64,000 nucleotides of DNA, taken from the NCBI GenBank assembly GCA_023935145.1, contig CM043698.1, positions 16,557,001 to 16,621,000 of the forward strand. The letters are read 5' to 3'. This DNA comes from Bretschneidera sinensis. Lineage: Eukaryota; Streptophyta; Magnoliopsida; Brassicales; Akaniaceae. This document shows positions 10,743 through 23,700 of this stretch, one piece after another; position 1 is the stretch's first letter, and every line of letters starts with the position of its first letter. Position numbers and translations under genes: made by a program. A model generated the notes under the pieces. That model ran no database searches. It was not told the origin of the DNA and saw nothing but the letters and a program-made list of their open reading frames with translations.

Positions 10743-10814
<72 letters not shown>
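10743..10814. repeat. (AT)36 microsatellite in pseudogene 1 exon 2
   Basis: 72 bp of alternating A and T, replacing (AT)5 at the matching place in the second HCT-like copy (31740-31749). The 62-bp gain is not a multiple of three. On the coding strand it extends a KIYI motif just before LPSPS. YIYI-rich frames predicted here on both strands are artefacts. Confidence 0.9.
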
Positions 10815-10816
<2 letters not shown>

Positions 10817-11360
10817 TTCTTTCAAAGATAACACATGCTGGTCCCATAAATATAGGTTGACCCCACCCAAAATCCGCATCATATATAGTGCAACCACATC
10901 CAACTGACAATATTGAGGTTAGGGGAATTGTAAGTGTTTGCTCATTGGATTAGTTTTGTTAGATCCGGTTGAATTTCCAAATAATCAAGAGCATATCTCA
11001 AATACTCGTCATCCATTTTCTTTAATGAAGCATGAATCCTCTCTGTGGTGCAAATAAACAGTTTTGATAGGATTTCACCGGATTTTGTATTTGTTATAGC
11101 TGGGAAACTCACATTACCAAAGTAACCAGGCGGAAGATTAGAACACAATCTGAACCATCCATTAATTGTTATGTATAACTGTGTCGTTTGATCATCAGAG
11201 AGACCGCATGCTTTGCAAATACAACGCCAGAGGTGTGCTGATAAGATCTAATAGGTGCTATAATTTTTCTTTGGATTGTTGGCTTTCAATTTGTTCAATT
11301 GATTGGGAGTGATTTTAAAGGTAGATGTAGTAGTATTGGTAGCTTGAGGGGAGTTTTTCA

Positions 11361-11564
<204 letters not shown>

Positions 11565-12405
11565 TTAAAATAAGTTTCCTAATTAACATGTTCATGTACA
11601 AAGCATTAATTAATTATATGAATGAATTAGTGCTACAAAATTTCTTCATAATTGAATTATTCGCAACAAATATTCAAAATAATAAAAAAGAAATTTTAAT
11701 TTTGTAAGATAAAAAAATATTTATGATTCTTTTATTATGAAAGAATCAATTAAAAAAACCATATTCATGTACAAAAACTTATTAATAATATCTAAATAAA
11801 AAACATTAATATGATTTGAATTGCACCGACACTTTTTTTTTTAAAACTGAAAAATCGACTGAATTTAGACTTTTTTTTTCAGACACACCTTAAATCTTAA
11901 ATTTCATGACCTCATACTCCACGTGCAAACACTCTAAATTTCAAGGGCCACACACCAACACTCTTTAAACTATTGCTGTCAAGTACTCATATCCAGTATT
12001 TTCATAGGTAAAGGCGTTGGGCAAGGTATTTTGTCTCGAGACACTGGGGTATAAGCCCCGAGGTGTTGGGACATAAGTTTTTTTGAAACCGTTGGAGCGT
12101 TTTAAAATTTTAATAAAATAATATTAATTAATTAATTAGAATAATAAAATAATTTTAATTTTAATTAATTAATTTTTATCAAGGTTTAATACTTTACTAA
12201 CTCTCTATAGTGTGATGATTATAATTTTATAAATATTATTATATACATATATATATATTAATATATAAATTATATGAAGTATAACTTATATTTCTATATT
12301 GTTGTAACTTGTAAGCGATTAATTAAATAGTTTATAATTATTATTAAATTAGATAACATGTATTATATATTTATGAAGTGTAATAATGTCACAATATAAG
12401 AACAC

Positions 12406-12440
12406 TAGCTTAGTGGTTAAGACTTAGGTCATGGGTTCGA
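12406..12440 (+). other. tRNA-derived box A/box B-like stretch
   Basis: TAGCTTAGTGGTTAAG resembles a Pol III box A, and GGGTTCGAGTCT about 28 bp later resembles box B. The spacing is too short for a tRNA and no cloverleaf can be drawn. This may be a degenerate SINE head or a chance match inside the hAT-like element. Confidence 0.25.
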
Positions 12441-12733
12441 GTCTTTAATATGTATTTTTTTCTTAAATTTTAAGCTTTTTAAAAAAACTTCACGGGACGC
12501 AAAAATTTGTAACTTACAATTTGTAAGTTTGTAACACCATATTTTTACTTGTCTTGAATTCATATTTCTAATATTAAATTCATATATTTTTTTTCATTTA
12601 ATGAATTTATATGTTTTTATGTGCTTATTATTATATTTCTATAAATAAAATATTAAGTCCACAAGATCCATTTCAATCCTCCAAACCAGTTATCACTAAC
12701 ATCTTTGAACTTTCTTCTCGAGTTCTCATCCTA

Positions 12734-12808
12734 ATCCCACATCGCCCAAACCAATGTTGGGAAATGATCCAAACCAATGTTGGGAAATGATCCAATCATC
12801 TATAAGTA
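12734..12808 (+). promoter_or_regulatory. snRNA-type USE and TATA motif pair
   Basis: ATCCCACATCG at 12734-12744 matches the plant snRNA upstream sequence element (RTCCCACATCG). TATAAGTA follows at 12801-12808. Between them a ~24-bp segment is tandemly duplicated (CCAAACCAATGTTGGGAAAT, twice). Without the duplication the gap would be close to the four-helical-turn spacing of Pol II snRNA promoters (family knowledge). No snRNA body was recognised downstream. Confidence 0.4.
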
Positions 12809-13066
12809 CCAGTGTAGCCTACTGGGCTTAAGAGTTTGGTGGACTTAACATTTTTTGGTTTGAACAAAGCCTATTTTAATAGGTTTTACATCATATTTTG
12901 GTTTTGAAAAAGTTAGTTTTTATTGGTTTTAAAAAAGTTAAATTTTATGATGTTTAATTTTAATGGGCATTCCCATTAACCCGCATGAGTAGACTCGATC
13001 TGACCTGAATTTTTGTGCGTCGGGCTAAGTACGGATATTTAAATTTAAGTTCATATCTGCATTTTA

Positions 13067-13543
<477 letters not shown>

Positions 13544-13867
13544 CTAGTAGAAATAAACTGTACGAACGTAGAACATTGGCACTAATAAGTCCAAGTTAGA
13601 ATTCGATAAGCTACGCTTCGGTGTTTCTTGGGCAGGACGTACGGTTGTTGAATCTATCACGGTAATCTCCATCGATCTTTTGTACTATCATCTAAATTAA
13701 CCACAAGACTATCAGTAATTAATATATATATATATATAATTTTAATTTTATTAAGTAGTATATAGTTTAATAAAAAAATGAAATAGACTATATTTAAGGA
13801 TGCAATGCTTTTTGTAAGTAAGTTTTTCAAGGGAGATCATGCAAGTTCATTTCTACATGATCTAACT

Positions 13868-13875
13868 TTTATATA
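13868..13875 (-). promoter_or_regulatory. TATA box of HCT-like pseudogene 1
   Basis: TATATAAA on the minus strand, about 200 bp upstream of the start codon at 13672. The block is conserved upstream of the second copy (33569-33562) and in the promoter remnant at 31408-31401, which supports its identity as the core promoter. Confidence 0.6.
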
Positions 13876-13975
13876 GCTTTGAATTTTATAGCAACCAAAA
13901 CAAGCAGCAGTCAAAACAAAAATCTCCACTGCAACACACAAAATCAGATGGAAAACAATTAACAAAAACAGAGCA

Positions 13976-16900
13976 TGGAGATTGATCGAGCATATTCAAA
14001 ATCTAGTTTTTCTCTATTTTTTTTAAACCAACCTATACCCACCACAAGTGTGTAATAGGGAGTTTTGTGTTGCTCTTTATAAGAATAGATAACTTTCATT
14101 TAGTCAGTTTGGTCCATAGGATGAAGGGGAATAGATTTCTAATTCCCTATGTATTCTTTTGTTTGGTTGTAAAATAAACACGCAATTACAATTATATGAT
14201 ATAAGCTCAATTGCTTTTAAAATTAAAATAAAAAATAGCATGAAGAGAAGTGTCATTTTCAATTCCACAAAACCAGCAATTGTTTTGTTTATCAATAAAC
14301 CAAAAAATTCTCTCACAAATCTTCTCCATATATCCTTTTGACTTTTGACTTTTGGAACAATTTTGATTTTGATTTTTTTATACTTTATCTATTTAAAATT
14401 ATAAAAAAAATAATTTTTTAAAACTTGTGAGTTTTATAAGTAATAAATTTGAAAAAAAAATATTTTATTAATTTAAAATTAACAAACAAATTAATCATTT
14501 AATTAGCTGAATAATGTATTTGGACAAACAATATAGATTAAAAAAATATTATATATATGTATATATAAAAATATATAATCCTCGATTAAAACCCAAATGG
14601 TTTAATTTCGGTAAAGATATACTTACTATCAAAATAGATTATAAATTCCAATATTCACTTATAAACTTTATTCTTCTTTTGTTACTGTGATTTTATTAAT
14701 AGTGAAATTGATATAACACATAAATTATCATTAGTTTTCCTTAAAAGTTATTATATAATTGTCAAATGAATGAAAATAATGATTAAAAGTGATGATATAT
14801 ATAGCATTGTTGGATAAATTTAAAGAAAACAAACTTGTTTTTGGGGTTATGTAATCGCAAAATCTTTACGACGATAAATTGTCAAAATTAAAAAAAATTA
14901 AGTTAAAAGCTTGAAAATTTTTAAATTTCATTTAAGGAACTCTAAAAAGTCTTTGGTGTTGTTTAGATTAGATTTAAATAAACTTAAATCAAACTGTTTA
15001 AATTTGATCAAGACAATTTTTACCTTATTATCAACTTGCTTAAATATGCTTCAAATATCGTTTTTAAAACCTCGAGAGTTACTTAGTACAACTTTAAGTC
15101 TTTGTGTTTTAAATTGTATTTAAGTAAATGTTCAAAAAAAAAGTACCAAAATAACTTGACCAAAGTCGTGTGTGAGGGGGACCCAAGCAAGCATAATAAG
15201 CCATTTAAACTTAAATACAAATTTAAAATTTCAATAGACTTGTTTGTACATTTATTGCTAGTTAATAAGTGCCCCTAAAAAACCTTTGTTAACCAAATCG
15301 TCACGTAATTTTTCACTATATTTTTATTTTGGGATATCTCATAATTTTGTTCACTTTAAAAAAATCAAAGTATTTTTATTGTTCACTTTTCTTAAGTTAC
15401 CCTTATTTTTTTTGTGTTATTTTCCTTGCAAGTTGTGATATGAAGGATAATCATGAAAATAATGCACTTTTATGCTCCAAACAATGCATTAATAGATGTT
15501 CTTTTAAAATCTATATTAACGTTGACGTTTTGAAGAATATGATTGATTGAACATATTCAAAATCTAGTTTTTTTTTTAGTTTTGTATGAACTGTATTAAA
15601 TTATAGTGTTTGAATTTTTTAAAAATTATTTAAGATATTTTATAAGTGATAAATTTGTAAGAATTAGTGCATTCTTGTAATGAATTTGATTTTGAATTCA
15701 ATGAAATAAAATATTATAATAAAATATTTTTTTTGCAATATGTTTGAATTAACTTTTAATTGAAAAAATATATATTAAACCTACGTCTCAAATTGAACCA
15801 TATCAATTTGAATGGATTGAATTTAGTTGGAATTGAATAGGATTTATAAGTTGAATTAAATTGAAATTTTTTTAATCAAATATTATTAGATTGGGTTGAT
15901 TTTTTATCTCATACAATCACACGCCTGTAACCCTTTTAAGATTATAAATTGAAATTCAAATGAAAAAAAAGGAAAATAGAATAAATTGGGACCACGCTAA
16001 TGTGTGGGTCCTGGTCTATTTATATAATTTTCTTACACAACTATCTTTTTTCACAACCCATAATTACCACACATTACATCGAAGTAGACTTATGGTATAA
16101 GTCGTCCCAGCTTAAAACTTAATCCTTAGTTACCCGAACCATCAATAGCGAAAATTTTTTTATCTAACAAATGGTCACAGTAAATATGTGGTTCAAAAAA
16201 TTATTTTATTTTAAATAAAATAAAATATTTTTTAATATCATTTAAAAATGAGATAGATTTTTATATAATGTTTCTCTCGTAATATTATACCAAGTAAAAA
16301 CTTTACTAATAGTAAAATTAGTTTCAACCTATGAAAATACACTATCCTTTGATTTTTGTCCCTTTCAAGTCTCCCTAAGAGCTTGATACGCATTTACTTG
16401 GAATTATTAAGAAATAACTGAGATTCTAATTATTCGAAAGCGAGTTTGAGGGCTTTTGAAAATGTTGTGTAGGCAGTGGTGTGTACTGGGAGTAAGTATG
16501 AAAATTAGTTACTCGTGGATCCGATCCAAACCGATGTAATTGGTTAAGTTGAGTTGAGGTTTTTAAAAGTTTGGTTGAGTTGAGATTTTTAAAAGTTTGG
16601 TTGGGTTGAAATTTTTTTGAACTCGGTGGGTTGGGTTGGATCACGAGTTAAAAAAATTTCAATCTCACTCAAATCGATAACTCGGTCATTATATAATTAT
16701 ATTTTATATATATTTAAAATATACTTATTTTAAGAATTAATCAACTACATTTATATTTCTATAAGTTGTTTTCTATAAAAAAAAAATGTAAACTAGAATT
16801 TAAATATGTTAGGAGTATATTTCTTTTTAATACTTTTTAATTGATGAAGATTATTTGTTCTTGTGAACGTATTTCTTTTGGACTTTCAATATGCTTTCAA

Positions 16901-17305
16901 AAAACTTTTTGAATTGATTTGCTTATCATGTATTCATTCATTTTATATTTTTGGTAAGATAAAATTTGGTTATGGAGATTTTAAGATCAAGTCTACATTA
17001 TAGTATTGAAGAGTTGAAGAATTTGATTGATCAAACACATTTAAAATCTAGTTTTTATTTACTTTTATATGATTTGTATTAAAGTAAAGTTGTTTGAACT
17101 TTATGTGAAGTGATTTAAAGTATTTAATTTATAAATGATGTTTTGTAAGATTTAATAAACTTATGTATGGATTTGTTTTTAGATCTAATGAATAATTGTA
17201 GTAAAATATTTTTTTTATGTAATATGTTTGCATTAATTTTTAAGTGAAAATAAAAACTAATCAATGATCCAAACCGATCAAAACAGATTTGAATTGACTA
17301 GAAAC
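13976..17305. repeat. AT-rich direct repeat unit D1
   Basis: Non-coding. Landmark strings occur in the same order as in the units at 37679-40560 and 40561-42055. They include CACCACAAGTGTGTAATAGG (about 14040), TTGTTTTTGGGGTTATGTAA (about 14834), GTGTGTGAGGGGGACCCAAG (about 15169), CATTACATCGAAGTAGACTT (about 16072) and TTTGAAAATGTTGTGTAGGC (about 16455). GGTTGGGTTGA-rich words lie at 16540-16640. Short frames within it are not conserved between units. No transposon ends were recognised. Confidence 0.7.
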
Positions 17306-18290
17306 ATAGATTATTTTAGCGTGGAAGATGATTTTTTTTTTTAATAAAATGATGAAAATTTAGAAGGGTAAAAAATTACTTATATAATCGTTGGATCGAT
17401 TTTTTAATTTTGAAGTTAAAAGATACTAAATCAGTGACCCAACTGTCTTTTTCACAACCCATAATTTCCGCACATTACATCGAAGTAGACTTATAGGACA
17501 AGTCGTCCGAGCTTGAAACTTAATCCTTAGTCACCCAAACCATCAATGGTAAGAAAAAAAAATTTTGTCAAATACTGTGTATAAAAATCCATTTCATTCT
17601 AAAATAAAATAATTTTTTATTATTATTTAATGATAAAATAAACTTTTATATCACATATATCTCATAACACTGTACTAAATAAGAACTTTCATCAGTTTCA
17701 ACCTCTAAAAATAAAATTTTGCCTGCTTTATATTTTGAGATACTAATTATCCGAAAGGGAGGCTGAGGACTTTTGAAAATGTTGTATAGGCAGCGGTGTG
17801 TATTGGGAGTAAGCATGAAAATTGGTTTACTTATAGATTCGATTCAAATCGATGTAATGGATTGGGTTGAGTTGAAGTTTTCAAAAGTTTGATTGGGTTT
17901 GGATTGGAATTTTTTTGAACTCGGTGGGTTGGGTCACGAGTTAAAAAAATTTCAACCCAACTCAAACCGATAACCCGATCATTATATAATTAGAATTTAA
18001 ATATGTTAAAAATATATTTCTTTTTAATACTTTTTAGTTGATGAAGATCGTTTTTTCTCGTGGAAGTATTTCTTATGGAATTTCAATATATGCTTTCCAA
18101 AAACTTGTTGAATTGATTTGCTTATCATGTATTCATTTACTTTATATTTTTGGTACGGTAGAATTTGGTCATGAAAATTATAAGATCAAGTCTATACCAA
18201 TATTGAAAAATTTGATTAATCAAATACATTTAAAATTTAATTTTTATTTACTTTTATATAATTTATTTTAAATTAATTCATGCCTATTGA
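17306..18290. repeat. Partial duplicate of the last third of unit D1
   Basis: The landmarks CATTACATCGAAGTAGACTT (about 17466) and TTTGAAAATGTTGTATAGGC (about 17772), and the block ending TGCTTATCATGTATTCATT (about 18119), repeat the order seen at 16072-16940. This is a local tandem duplication of about 1 kb. No gene seen. Confidence 0.65.
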
Positions 18291-20455
18291 ACTTTTAATT
18301 CTACGAATTATTGTAATGTTTTCTTTCAAATTAATTTCAACTAAATTTCTTATTAAATCGCAAGTGTAAATTGAAAAACAAACATGCACCATCACTAAAA
18401 ACAAAACAAATAAAATTAAATGCTTACCAGCAAAATAATACATTTATTTTTAAATATAAAAATAATACTCTTATTAAAAAACAAGCCGATGAAGATTCAA
18501 ATCTAACAATGGTGACAGAAATTATGAAAACAAAAATATAATAAAATTAAATGATACTCCGTACGCAGAGGCTCATTAACATTAATGTGTTAAATGGTTC
18601 AAATATTTATAGCTGCATTAATTGTAAAAACGACAGTAGGGCCATGCTAGTTATGGGCGCATTAAATATTTAAACAACACAACTGCCGTACTATTAACGG
18701 AGCATGTGATATGTACGTCAATGGTTTAATGGGAGATAAAGAACACCCATTGCCTCGATAATTTCGAAAACTGGATCAGATCTGATGTGACTTGCGTGAA
18801 CAAGTTTTTATGAACGTGAAGCATTATCAACCATTATGGTTAATAATACCAAAAAATTAGAAACGTATTTGATTTGAGCAACAGAATAAAGGTAATAAAG
18901 TGTACATAAAATAATATAAAAATAAATAAATGTAAATATCTGGAAGTAAATATTATTCAAACAATTTTTAGTTGTCCTTTATTTTCTCGCCAGTTGTTAA
19001 TGCTGATGGTGTGCATTTGGTACTGTGGTGTAAAAATATGTGTTTTTTTATTATAAAATTTTAAATTTTGTGTTTGATCAAAGTTAATTATTAATTGTCT
19101 TAAAAAATGATTGATTATTAAAATTATAAAAAATATTATTTTCATCATATATATTTTAAATATTATAATACTTTCACAATTAATTTTTCACAACGTTACT
19201 TTTGAAAACGTTAAAACAATTGAAAACGTTAAAACAATTGTGACTGTATAAGTTTTAAGAACTAAGATTATTGGATAAAAGAAGTACTACTAATTATTGT
19301 GTTATTTAGTGAATGCCTGTAGGCACAAGATATGCCTTTATGTACAACTTACAGTTTAGTAAGCAATTTGTGTCACGCGGCATGAATTTGTAGAAAACTG
19401 AGAAAAGAGAAAGGAATAAACATAACATGTGAGTTCAGTACTAGTATTTATATTTAAAATATTTGACAAAGTTAAATAAATGCTAATACACTTTTAGTTT
19501 GATATATGAGATCGTAAATATAGTTTGCATTAAAGTATAAGAATGTTTTTGTAATTTTTTTTTTTGAGTTTAACAATAGATATGTACACAAAGAAGTGCA
19601 TAATATAAAAATAAGAGAAAAAAATTAAGTGTATTTTTTGAATTTCGAGAAAAATTCAATAAGATTTGTATAAATTTAGTATAAGAAAGAAGAAAATGGT
19701 AAAATGATCAAAGTAGCAATATTAAGAAATATGTAAACGCTCGATATTAAGAAATATGTAAACGCTTACTCTCTAGTTGTTGTTTCTTTACTAATGGCCT
19801 GTGATCCCAGCTTCTGAGGTGAAAGCACTTTCACGTGAAGAAAATGAAAGTGTTTTGCAATAAATGATAAAGAAGAGCCATGCAATAATCTGTCTCCTCA
19901 TGTTAACAACCCCTTAATTACATGCAGTGGGAGCTTTGCCAATGTTAATCAATTCTTAGCAATGGAAAATTACACATGCATGGTCACCATTTATAAGGCT
20001 TTAATTTCATTTTTTGACCATTAAAGAAAAGTGTATAATACACAAGTTTTCTTTCGGTGAGGCAATTTTCCCCGACAGAATAAATGGCATTGTCGGGGTA
20101 AGTTTATTGCTTTTCTAAAAAACTTCAGAAACTTATACTTGTGTCCTTTAAATTACAAATTTACCTGTATTTTTGTCCCTAAAATTAGATATTTCAGTTT
20201 CTGGAGGAGTTTTGTGCTAACAGAACATTTCTGATGAGTTAATGAAAGAAAAGTCTGTGTGTGTTTAGCTGATGAGTTAATGAAAGAAAAATACCCGATG
20301 TAAAGAGAAGTGAGAGACCTTTAGTTCTGTTTATTTAATTTTATGTTTAATGTTTTTTTACGAATGAATTGAAGTATTATGTTGCCAAAGCAATCTCTAA
20401 TATATAAATTTATTTATTTTAAGACATGTAAACATGCTATTAATATGTGAAAATA
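18291..20455. other. AT-rich intergenic sequence
   Basis: No gene seen. The part at 18350-18850 matches 36200-36540 and 35130-35250 (the GATACTCCGTAC block and a following GGATCAGATCTGATGTGA block), and 19260-19320 matches 35520-35580. From 19800 to 20450 the sequence is less repetitive. It holds a perfect 8-bp stem at 20070-20098 and a 38-bp-period duplication of CTGATGAGTTAATGAAAG at 20231 and 20269. No transcript structure can be supported. Confidence 0.5.
20070..20098. repeat. Short inverted repeat (8-bp stem, 13-nt loop)
   Basis: CCCCGACA at 20070-20077 and TGTCGGGG at 20091-20098 can form a GC-rich hairpin in otherwise AT-rich DNA. The function is unknown and it may be chance. Confidence 0.5.
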
Positions 20456-20756
20456 ATCGGCCCAAAGGAAGCTTATTTTTGCATTGTTAATAGATTAAAA
20501 TAGTTGTGAATATGTGACAAATAAAGGTTGTCATGCAAATAATGTGTCGGTCCAAAGAAAGGCACATTATTTGGCAGGTTGGGTTGTCAATATTCATGAA
20601 CTATATTTGAGATACCACTTACAAGTTGATATTTCTATCCAAAGACTAAGTATTAATGTTGTGCCAGGTATCTTGTTATGGGCCCACATGCATGTATATA
20701 TGTGTACAATTTTGTTTTGATTCATATATACATGAGTTGTTACTAATTGTGAGCTT

Positions 20757-23700
20757 TTGTTCTTGTTTGTAGCAACATCGATTTCTGTTAACATCAACAG
20801 CATTCCCGTGCTTAACAGCACGAATTTCAAGAAGTGGCAAGATCATGTTATGATCGTGCTGGGGTGCATAGAATTAGACTATGCATTGAGGGTCGATCGC
20901 CCCGCACCTTTGACCAGTGATAGTACCACTGAGCAAAAGGATGTATATGAAAAGTGGGAGCGAACAAACTGCATGAGCCTAACGATATGAAGCACTCGAT
21001 TCCGGATACCATCAGGGGTTCTATTCCTGATGAAAATGATGCTAAGAAATTCCTCTCCCAAATAACAGATCGATTCGCCGCAAACAAAAAGGTAGAAACA
21101 AGCACCATCTTGACCAAACTTGTCTCAATACGGTACAAAGGGAAGGGGAATATAAGAGAGTACATCATGGAGATGTCAAACCTTGTGACAAGACTAAAGG
21201 TATTCAAGCTGGAATTGCCAGAAGACATTCTGGTGCATTTAGTCTTGATCTCTCTTCCTACACAATTCAGTTCTTTCAAAATCAGTTATAATACTCAAAA
21301 GGAGAAATGGACTTTGAATGAGCTGATTGCTCAATATGTACAAGAGGAAGAGAGACTTAATCATGAAAAGGTTGAAAGTGCTCATTTAGCATCAACTTAT
21401 TAGGACCCCAGTTCCAACAAGAAAATAAAGAGGAACATTAAAGGAAAGAAAACTGCAGAGTCTGGAAATTCACACCACAAGGGACAACAGAAACAAGATA
21501 AAGGTATAACTTGTTTCTTTTGCCACAAAGCTGGTCATATGAAGAAAGACTGCACAAAATATGCCAAGTATGTGACCTGGCGTGAGAAGAAGGGTAAACT
21601 TCTAAACTTTGTTTGTTCAAAAGTTAATTTGGCCTTAGTACCTAAGAACACTTGGTGGATAAATACAGATGCAACTACTCATATAAGTGTTTCTATGCAT
21701 GGGTGTATAAGGAGTCGAACCCCAACTGATGCTGAAAGATTCATCTATGTAGGAAATGGCGAAAGAGCTCCTGTGGAGGCAGTTTGTTTATTTAGATTAC
21801 AATTAGAATCTGGTTGTAATTTGGATTTGGATGAGACTTTTTATGTACCGTCTTTTAGATGGAATTTGGTTTATATTTCATGTTTGGACAAATCAGGTTT
21901 TTCTTGTTCATTTGGAAATAGAAAGTTTAGTTTATTTCAGAATTCAAATTTGTTTGGTACTGGTTCTTTAATTGATAATTTATATAAACTGGATATGATT
22001 GCCTCCAAAGAAAACGAATCCTTGCATACCAGTAATGTTGGTATTAAGCGTAGATTAATAAACAAGAATTCATTAATGTTATGGCACAAGCGTTTAGGAC
22101 ATATTTCTAAACAAAGGATTCAAAGACTTGTGTCAGAAGGAATTATTGATCCCTTAGATTTGTCAGATTTTGAAGTCTGCATTGAGTGCATTAAGGAAAA
22201 ACAAACAAATGTTAAAAATCAAGGTGTTAATAGGAGTAATAGTGTCTTAGATTTGATACATACGGATATTTGTGGTCCATTCCCTACAGCTTCTTGGAAT
22301 GGACAACAATATTTTATCACTTTCATAGATGACTACTCCAGGTATGACTATCTTTATTTAATTCATGAGAAGTCTCAATCTATAGACATGTTCAAGAATT
22401 TCAAATCCGAAGTTGAAAATCAATTAGGCAAGAAAATTATGGCTGTCAAATCTGACCGTGGAGGTGAATACTATGGTAGATATGATGGATCAGGTGAACA
22501 ATGTCCCGGACCTTTTGCCAAATTTTTGATGGAATGTGGGATCGTTCCTCAATACACTATGCTAGGGACTCCTAGTCGAAATGGTGTAGCTGAGAGACGA
22601 AACCGAACCTTAAAGGATATGGTAAGAAGTATGATTAGGCATTCTTCTTTGCCAGAATCGCTTTGGGGTGAAGCCAGCAAGACTGCAGTTTACATCCTGA
22701 ACAAAGTTCCAAGTAAAGCAATAACTAAAACCCTATACGAGTTATGGACATGCGAAAAGCCTAGCATTAGGCATTTGCATGTTTGGGGATGTCCAGCTGA
22801 GGCTCAACCTTATAAGTCAAATGAGAAGAAGCTAGACTCAAGGACCATTAGCTACTATTTTGTTGGATACTCTGAAAAATCAAGGGGTTTCAAATTTTAT
22901 GATTCCTCTAATAGATCATTTTTTGAAACGGGCAATGCCAAATTCATTGGAGATGTTGAGTTAAGTGGGAGAGACCAACTCAGGCAAGTCAATTTTGAAG
23001 AGGAATATGTTTACAATCCTGTTGTTGCAACTGAAAACGTTCAGGTATCCATACCTGATGTTATTCAAAATGCAAATCCGGAGATCCAATGCATTGATGA
23101 CGAACCTGAATTGCCGCCCGCTCAAAATCAGGAACTGCCTGAGGTTCATCAAGAGGTACCTCAACAACCTCAAGTGGAAGTGCCATTAAGGAGATCCACT
23201 AGAGAAAGGAGAAACGCGATTTCAACTGATTATGTTGTGTATCTCCAGGAACATGAGTTTGATATGGGTCTGAAAGATGATCCGACTTCTTTTAGTCAAG
23301 TGACTCAATGTCCTAATTCTGAAAAGTGGATTGAAGCCATGAAGGATGAGATGAAATCAATGGATGACAACGGTGTTTGGGACTTAGTAGAGTTGCCCAA
23401 AGGTGCGAAACCGATTGGTTGCAAATGGATATTTAAAACCAAATGAGATTCGAAAGGCAACATTGAAAGGTATAAGGCCCACCTAGTCGCCAAAGGTTTC
23501 ACTCAAAAGGAAGGCATTGATTATGAAGAGACTTTTTCGCCGATTTTGACGAAAGATTCCTTTAGAATCATTATGGTACTTGTAGCTCACTATGATTTGG
23601 AGCTACATCAAATGGACGTTAAAACAGTGTTTCTCAATGGAAATATTGAAGAAACAATATACATGGTGCAACCAGAGAACTATGAGTCCAAAGATTCAAA

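Noticed and set aside
10698..10910. Frames rich in YIYIYI on both strands
   Set aside because: They are translations of the (AT)36 run. Only the flanking DFGWG part belongs to the HCT-like pseudogene. The same applies to frames at 1575-1906 and 4715-4942.
12396..12450. Possible tRNA gene
   Set aside because: Box A- and box B-like words are present but too close together, and no acceptor stem or cloverleaf can be drawn.
16505..16660. Telomere-like GGTTGGGTT words
   Set aside because: The unit is not the plant telomere repeat TTTAGGG and is irregular. It is part of the D repeat and recurs at 17830-17960 and 39740-39860.
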